Assembly: GCA_036346375.1 (NCBI GenBank)
Contig: CM070520.1
Coordinates: 51,168,198 to 51,232,197, forward strand
DNA: 64,000 nucleotides
Direction: 5' to 3'
From: Guadua angustifolia
Taxonomy: Eukaryota > Streptophyta > Magnoliopsida > Poales > Poaceae
Positions within the stretch are counted from its first letter, which is position 1. Every line of letters starts with the position of its first letter. Below, one piece after another: positions 57,051-64,000 of this stretch. A program made the position numbers and the translations under genes. The notes beneath the pieces are model-generated. The model saw nothing but the letters and a program-made list of their open reading frames with translations. It was not told the origin of the DNA and searched no databases.

Positions 57051-57262
57051 TTACTAGTTTCACTTAAAGGAACACGAATTCACGTTAAACTAAAAGTACT
57101 CATCCAACTAATTAGCCATACTGCAAAAACATTTGTATATTGTTTTATCGGATCGGATACGAATACAAATATAAATAGTGCGGATAAAATAACATTTCAG
57201 ATGGCAAAAGACCATGCCGTATTCGTATCCATATTTTTATGTGAACTCGGATATAAACATAA

Positions 57263-57506
57263 CTAATTATGTGTCCGTGCGTTGCAACGAAAACTCAATT
57301 TGTGACAAAAATTTATTTGCAAAAAGTACTAACCTTGTCTGAATAATACTTTTCAATCTGAATGTACAATAATTGAAACTCAATTTGCGATAAAAAAAGT
57401 TTATTTGTAAAGAGCACTAACAGTGGTAAAGGTGGGTAATTAAAGAGTAGTGGTAAAGGTGGATATAAAGTGATGTGAAAAAAACTCTTATTTTATATAG
57501 TAAAGA
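57263..57506 (-). mobile_element. non-autonomous Helitron
   Basis: On the minus strand it starts TCTTTACTATATAAAATAAG and ends CGTTGCAACGCACGGACACA followed by TAATTAG. It is placed between A and T. It matches the grass Helitron 3' end more closely than the other copies, though the terminal CTAG is TTAG here. The interior contains a duplicated AACTCAATTTG segment and the phrase GGTAAAGGTGG twice. Confidence 0.65.
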
Positions 57507-57819
57507 TTGGGAAAGAAGTTGTAAACTGGATGGAAAATCCAACTCATATTCGTATCATATCGAATCTGCGGATGACGGTAGAATAAAACCGGCACTAATC
57601 CATATTTCGATCGTCGCGTCGTTTTACGGGCTGCCACGCGTCGCTGAGCGCGCCCTACCCTTCGCGTCGCGCCCTTTGCCCCCTTCTGTCTCCCACCCAC
57701 GCATGATATCACCTCCGGGGTCCACAAGCAGCCTGGATGGAGACAGCCTAGCTACCGTTCAAAGGGCATTAATAAATTTTACAAATAGTTGTTGAATTGA
57801 ATACAATACTGTGTCTAGA

Positions 57820-58074
57820 TTCCAGAACATAACTTTGATAACTACTTTTTATTATAATATATCTATAAAATCTAATAAATTGTAATATTATAAGAGAATT
57901 TTTCGAGACAATTATAAATTATAATATTGTGAAAGTATTTTTTAAGACAAATCTATCGTATTATTTTTATGTATCTAATTTAAATATTTAAAAAGATATT
58001 AACAATCAAAGTTTAAAATTTTTAATTGCACCTGCGTCTAAAACGATAACTATTTATGATCAGAGAGAGTAGTA
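57820..58074. mobile_element. degenerate Stowaway-type MITE
   Basis: Segments ATCTATAAAATCTAATAAAT, AAGTATTTTTTAAGACAAAT and AACGATAACTATTTATGATC before GAGAGAGTA match the family of the element at 37205. The left end is not recognisable. Confidence 0.4.
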
Positions 58075-59170
58075 TAGTACTAGTGCTTGTTATTCCTTGA
58101 TTTAATTTGACGGCTTGGTACTCTAGAAAAACATCTGGGCATTATAAATTGCTGTAGTGATATTGGTTTTGCTGATTCATAATTTGATTTGACGGATTGG
58201 TACTACGAAAACTAAAAAAATGCTAGTAACTTGATCACGTTGTTGTTTTTTTTTTCGAAAAGAACAAGTACGATCTGGTTTCAATCGGCAACAAATCCGG
58301 TAGGGAGAAATGGCCAAGTAAGGTAAAACATTTTGTTTGGAGGTTTGCACGCAGTAGTCTGGCACTCCGTTCGAATGTGTGGAGGTTAGGTGTTCGTACG
58401 TCTAGATGCCAAATATGTATGTGGTGTGTATACTTGGCCTGAGATGGAAAATTGGGATGCGTTTTTCAAATGAATGGACACTTCCGTCAGTGGTGGAACT
58501 AAAATTTTTCTATAGAAGTATACGCTCCACATATTCAATTTTATAGTTTTGTACAGTAATTTTATAATATTATAGATTCAACATATATATTTAAAATTTA
58601 CTAAAAATACAATACAAATAGTTTTATAGTCTTAAAAATTCCAAACCAATAAAATTGGAACCAATTTAATCAACTAATTTAACCGAAGATATGATCTTAT
58701 AACGTTTCTTAAATTGATTTGATGTTAGTATATACCTGTCACTCCACCTAAATCCACCCCTGCTGGCCGCATGTAATTAGTTGTCTTTGGAAAGGAAAAA
58801 AAAAGGTTGTCCAGTGGCTAAACGTGCATGTGCTTTAGTTGCTCTCAGCTTTTTGTGTTGATTCTGACCGGAAACAATTACGACAGGTGCAATGTAACCT
58901 GAAAACCTGTCGTTTTCGGCATTCCCCGATTTTCAGAAACACTACTTTCATCTCTAGTTTCTAATGTAGTATATTTCAAAACATTGTAAAACCTATATTA
59001 TTGTAAAAATATTTTTTAGACAAATCTACACGTATTATTTTTATATACACAATCCTAAGATTTATTAAAAACATTGATGACTAAAGTTTCTTAAAAAATG
59101 ACTATACTTATTCCAAATTGACAGATTTTTTATGGGAGGAAGTTTGTGTAGTGAAAGCTCTCTGCTTTCC
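58075..59170. other. AT-rich intergenic DNA
   Basis: It includes another weak Stowaway-like fragment (about 58965-59140, with AGACAAATCTACACGTATTA). No gene was found. Confidence 0.4.
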
Positions 59171-61230
59171 TGTAACATACCAAAAATTCAAAAATAGATA
59201 AAATAAAATTTTAAAATTAATAAAATAAAATTTTGAGTTTGAAATGTGATTTATTTTTGAATTTTTCTTAGGTTTTAGTCTTTAATAAAATCAATTTTCT
59301 TGATTGAAAATTTTGCTTTCCAAATAAGGAAGACCAAAATCATATAAGAGAAAAATACAAATAAGATATATTTAAATTCAAATATAACTATAGAACCTTT
59401 CCAAAGAATTTCAAAGGCATTTGAAAACATTAAAAAATTTAATAAAATCATTTACATTAATTGATATCCTCTTTTCCAAAATGTGAAAACTAAAATCATC
59501 AAAGGATAAAATCTAAGAAAAATTCACCTGGACTAAAAAGCACCTCCAAAGCCTTCTCAAAATTTTTCAAAGCAGTATGAACAAATTTAGAGTCCTAGTT
59601 AAGTCAAAAACTGTAAGGAAAACAAGCAACGGCACCTTGTCAGAATTATTAAAAAATTTATATATATTATCTTCTTCTAAAAATTTTACTAAGTCATCTA
59701 CAGATCTAAGGAAAGTTTTAAGAAAATTTTCAAAAATAATAAATCTGATTGGACCTTTTCTAAAATCAAAAATAGAAAATAAAAATAATTAGGCAGATCG
59801 ATATCAGAATTTTATAAAATCATATATGATTGATAAACATCTAAAATTTTTTGGTAGCTCCCAATAACCATTAGGATTGTACAAAAAAAGTTTTATATAA
59901 AATAAAGCTCATTTGGACCCCAGTAAAATAAAAAATGAGAACACAAATAATGAACACAATGGCATTGTCAGAATTTTAATAAAATGTACAAGTCAGATCA
60001 TAATCCAAAATTTTTATCAGAAAATAAGGGCTTCCTAGAAATTGTGCTCAAAAACTTTCAAACACTTTTGACAAGGAATGTCCACTTAATTAATTGCAAC
60101 ACCCTTATTTGTCCAAACTTGATACTTCTGGTTTCTTCATTTGTACACTGGCATATGGGACCCACAGCTACCCTAACCCTACTTGGCAGCACCCATAATC
60201 TTCTCTACTCTCTCTCTCTCCCCCAAACGCTGCCAAAACTTTGCTGAGCCAACTAAATGCCTAATATTTTGTTGCCGTGGCACAAGAGCGAACATCACTG
60301 TGATCCTCTCATGCACAAGATCTCGGTGCACAGATAGTGTGAACCCTACCCTTCTTATATGGTGCCATTGCTGCTCTGGAACCCAGCCTTGCACTGACTT
60401 CCTTCACCCTTAGCACTTGCCACGGCCTTCCTGTATCCTGGTCAAACCGATCGATCTCAAAGCTCTACCAACCTAGCCGCGCCGGATATAGCCAAAGTCT
60501 AGTGACCGATGCCTGCTGTGATCCATCTCTCCCATACCCTGCCATGGCAACACTTCAGCCATGCCCTATGCCAGCCAAACCCCATGAACTCCGCACCACC
60601 CGCAACTGAGCCGAACCAATTCACACCCTATACCACTGCCATCTTCGCCTATTTAAGTTGGCCCCAACCTCACATTAACACACCACATCATTCCCATCAT
60701 TCCATTGCCTAGGCCTAGCCCCGATTGCCTCCTTCTAGAGCCACCATTGCCAAAGCTTCACCAAAAGGGGGGAAAACCCGATTCAAGCAATTTAGTTACT
60801 CCCTTTCCAATTCATTCAACTTGAGGCTTCACTTCCATGACCTAGACCCGGTGCCACCTCATTTTACAACCCAGATTAGCCAAAACCCCACCACCGCCAT
60901 GATCATCGTCCCCTCCGCCTCCAGCCTCACTGTGGCGAAGCAGCTCGGCCATTCTCCACCACAATCAAGGGCCAAAGCTTTTACCCTAGCCAATTTGAGC
61001 ACAACTATCTTCATCTACTTCCCTGGTCGAACACCACAACTTTTGCCATGCCACGCCACTGTTAGCTCAGCTCTGGCCAACATCTCCAATTGCCGAGCCG
61101 TGCCCTGAGTTCATCATGACGAACCCGGCACCTCCCTAACACTGGTGTGGAGCTCTAGCCACCCCTCTATTTCCCTCACTAACTAGCGGGCCCAAGTTGT
61201 CAGCCAGCGTGTGAGATAGAGACACTTCAA
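59171..61230 (+). mobile_element. LTR-like sequence of a gypsy-type element
   Basis: The start TGTAACATACCAAAAATTCA followed by AT-rich sequence, then a C-rich domain with GGGACCCACAGCTACC, a TATA-like CTATTTAAGTTGG near 60650, and GGGCCCAAGTTGTCAGCCAG near 61190 resemble the long LTRs of some grass gypsy families. The end, a second copy and any coding region were not found. Proline-rich frames here are not credible genes. Confidence 0.4.
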
Positions 61231-62969
61231 AAAGGTAAATATGCTTTCCAAACTCAGAAAAATAGCTGTTTTCCAAAACCTATAGCCTTCAATCATCAAT
61301 AACTTTTGCAATATAGCTCCAATTTGAGTAAAATAAAATAATAATTTCATATAAAATCATAAACTTTCAAAATATGCAAAAAATACTTATATTTGAATCT
61401 CAGTTTGAAATATTTGAATTTAAAATATGAATAAACCTTAATATGGCCACCATTAGAAGTATGTAAACCATAAACCCTAAAATAATGAGATAAATTTATA
61501 CATGCTCCTGAGATTACCAGAGACCCATTTATGCAAAAATACCATTTCAACAAAAATACTTAGGTTAGAACTTAGTTTGAATTTATTTTACAAATAGGTT
61601 ATTTTCCAATACATTAGAAACTCAAATAGCTATATTTGGTGCATATAAATTCAAAATAAAGTAAAACCAATTCCTAAACCCTTCTAGAATCATAATATAT
61701 CTATTTATGCAAAAAAAATTCATAATTGATTAGGTTTAAACTAAGTTTGTAAATAATCATGCTTTCAAAACACATGTGCTTAGAATATAGTCAAGATACA
61801 CAAATAAGTAGTAATACATATAAAACCTATTTTTATTTGATCTATAGGATAGAACCATTTAATGCTGAAAAAATAATTGGATTTGATCCTAATATTAATT
61901 AGTTTCTATTTATAAGTTAGATTCTTCTAGTCATAGAAATTAATATAGTAATAACTATAGCCACTAATCTCTTAAATTTGTGAAAACTAATTTCTAAACC
62001 TTATTAGAACCATGATATACCTGTTAAACAAAAGTACTTCATATTTGATTAAGTTTGAAATAAAGTTAAAACAGACTTTAGGTGCTAGGTACATAAAGTT
62101 AGTATATGACCAAATAGCACAAATATAAGCTAATGTAATAGAAACTAGCCTATAAACATTCTGTAGATCTAGAACATCTAATCTTGCAAGGACATTTAAG
62201 GTTTATCTTAGTTTGCACCAAGTTCATATATAGCTTTACCACCTATGTTCGAAAGGCCGACATTGCATAACTCTCACAAATAAATAATAATAGATATAAA
62301 ACCGGTACGTATATGCTCTATAGGACCAAACCATCTAATACTATAAAAAATCATTATGATTAGTCATGATTTGCACATAACCCTAATCGCAGCATCCTTT
62401 CGTGTAATATAAAACATAAGGGTAGAAAATGAATAAACCCCATGAGCAAATGTTAAAACATGTGAAACCTATCTTCAAGTACCCTACAGGTCTAGACCAT
62501 CTAATACTACAAAGATAATTATATATATAAACATGCTTTGCATCTGAATCCTATTAAAAGCCTAACCCTTTTTTGCTATAAGCCTCAAAATCAACAACAC
62601 AAATGAATAAGAAATCAAGATTAAAAGTGTTTTTATTTCTAAAGGTGATGAGTAGTTGTGTTATTTCTAAATTACCACTTGGGTTAATTTATGAAACTTT
62701 GTGCTGGGAATTTGTGAATTGTAGTCGTGCATTCGACTATTAATATATCTAAGTTGATTTCTAAAATAGATGTGATGTAAGTGGTGTAATATGTAATCTG
62801 AGTTGATTTTTGAAATAGATGTGTTGTACATAGTGTAATATGTATTATGATTAGTTGATTTCTGAAATGGATGTGATAATATACTTGTGATGTAATCTGT
62901 ATTGTCCTTGTTTTAGAGAGCATGACTAGAATTTTTTGAAGCTAGCCAGTAAACAGAAAAAAATATAAC
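61231..62969. other. AT-rich intergenic DNA
   Basis: It has phrases such as ACCxxCTAATACTAxAAA and CATATAAAACC, repeated several times at irregular spacing, which suggests decayed repetitive DNA. No gene is seen. Confidence 0.4.
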
Positions 62970-63305
62970 AATACAAATTAATATCATATATGGTTTTTTA
63001 GCAAAAACCATCCGTGATATGCTAACTAATAATCATTTATGATGTTTAATTATCATAGATGGTTTCCAATAGGAACTGTCTGTGATAAGTGGATATCACA
63101 GATGGTTTATACTCTGAAATGTCTATGATATCTACTTATCACAGATAGTTTACACTCAGAACCATATGTGATATGATTTTAGAGACAGTTCGTACACCGT
63201 CTGTGATGAGTCGTCATTATCACTAACACATGATTACAGACGATTCATAAAACCGTATGTGATGAGGTTTTTGAAGCGTATGTGATGAGGTTTTATGTAC
63301 TAGTG
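62970..63305 (-). mobile_element. CACTA-type transposon end with subterminal repeats
   Basis: On the minus strand the end reads CACTAGTACATAAAACCTCA starting at 63305. Short subterminal motifs (ATCACAGATGGTTT, CTGTGATGAG and complements) repeat about every 30-50 bases. This is the hallmark of En/Spm-type transposon ends where transposase binds. Confidence 0.55.
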
Positions 63306-63615
63306 CGTGTATAAAATCGTCTATGATATCAGTTGATATCATCACAAACTGTTTTTCAATAAACCTGTCTATGATATCAATAGATATCACAAACGGTTAA
63401 TGGATAAAACCGTTTGTAATATTTATTGATATCATCACAGTCGTTTTTGATAAATCCATTTGTGATATAACAATACCACAAATGGTTCTTGCCGAAACTA
63501 GTAACTTTGACGGTCACGCTTCTAAAATTGTCTATAATTAGATTTAACACATACAGTTTTTTATAACAGTCTGTGATGAGGCGTCTAATATAGTCATTTC
63601 TGCAGTTGTGTAGCA
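63306..63615 (-). mobile_element. second CACTA-like terminal region
   Basis: The subterminal motif continues in altered form (ATATCACAAACGGTT, ATCATCACAGTCGTTTTT). It ends ATTTCTGCAGTTGTG near 63610, which in reverse (CACAACTGCAGAAAT) is a plausible decayed CACTA terminus. Whether it belongs to the neighbouring element is unclear. Confidence 0.35.
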
Positions 63616-63764
63616 TTGAAGCTTTGTAGCACAGCCTTCAAGGTACCCACATATATGGGGCAGGGACACCACACGTCGGAATGCTAGCACTGGCTACGTA
63701 GCTTTGGGCGAATGAGGTTTGATGGCTAGGGTTTCAAGAATTTCAAATTCCTATGATCTCTCTT

Positions 63765-64000
63765 CACTACTACAGAATAGTATATCACAATCGTTTCATT
63801 TTGGTCGGTTCTTAAATTTTTAGGAAAAAATGATTGTGATAGATGACTTAGGAGGCGTAGTGAAAATAATCATTATCGATTACGAGATTAGAAGCGATTG
63901 TGATATAACCTTAGGCATCGCAATCGGTTCTTATATGAGAAGCGATAGTGATGATCACATTGTCACTATCGCTTCTTACAAAAGAATCGATTGTGATGTC
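63765..64000 (+). mobile_element. start of a CACTA-type transposon running off the window
   Basis: It begins CACTACTACAGAATAG at 63765. Subterminal motifs ATTGTGATA and ATCACAATCG and the phrase GAAGCGAT(T/A)GTGAT recur on both strands up to the window end. The coding part, if any, lies beyond 64000. Confidence 0.6.

Noticed and set aside
60509..61108. Proline- and histidine-rich proteins
   Set aside because: The sequence is C-rich LTR-like DNA without an intron structure or domain.
1..64000. CRISPR arrays, tRNA, rRNA, endogenous viral genes
   Set aside because: No regularly spaced repeat-spacer pattern, cloverleaf, rRNA core or pararetroviral coat or movement protein was recognised. The repeats present are eukaryotic transposons.

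Overview
The window looks like an intergenic, transposon-rich stretch of a grass nuclear genome, most likely Oryza or a close relative. The genes have GT-AG introns. The DNA alternates between GC-rich and AT-rich blocks, and it is packed with plant LTR retrotransposons, MITEs (Stowaway, hAT, Mutator-like), Helitrons, CACTA ends and a Micron-like insertion in an AT microsatellite. No bacterial operon, tRNA, rRNA or CRISPR is visible.

Few intact genes are present. (1) A two-exon defensin-like secreted cysteine-rich peptide lies at 399-1112 (+). (2) An eight-exon short-chain dehydrogenase/reductase of the TIC32-like group lies at 31140-33577 (+) and predicts 324 residues. Its duplicate at 16260-18398 is cut off in exon 7 by a retrotransposon. 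(3) A five-exon methylsterol monooxygenase (SMO1 type, 301 residues, three His boxes) lies at 36877-39954 (-), with two MITEs and a microsatellite in its introns. These genes are unrelated in pathway, and I infer no operon-like cooperation.

Layout: 1-1112 defensin-like gene. 1400-2224 Mutator-like non-autonomous element with an 8-bp target duplication. 2600-7297 5'-truncated Ty3/gypsy element. 7449-10123 solo copia-type LTR with target duplication GCGAG. 10129-13992 remnant of a SIRE-like copia element on the minus strand (LTR, primer site and gag, no pol). 15810-16002 Helitron. 16003-18398 SDR copy A. 18399-19643 start of a copia element. 19644-27342 a very large inverted repeat whose arms each carry a TPX2 gene fragment and a Ulp1-type protease fragment. 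27894-28641 downstream remainder of duplication copy A. 28700-29872 another gypsy fragment. 30553-35112 duplication copy B with the intact SDR gene. 36877-40080 SMO1 gene. 40121-41472 nested MITEs. 42569-54468 full-length but decayed Ty3/gypsy element with target duplication ACATT. 54474-57050 AT-rich DNA with long tandem repeats. 57263-57506 Helitron. 59171-61230 LTR-like sequence. 62970-64000 CACTA-type ends.

The most unusual structure is the nearly 7.7-kb palindrome at 19.64-27.34 kb. It joins captured pieces of a spindle-assembly gene (TPX2) and a Ulp1-like protease gene, and sits inside one copy of a tandem gene duplication. The paralogous copy B also provides an empty/filled comparison for a microsatellite-targeting insertion. 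All statements come from reading the sequence. No alignment or database search was run, so boundaries given as approximate should be treated that way.
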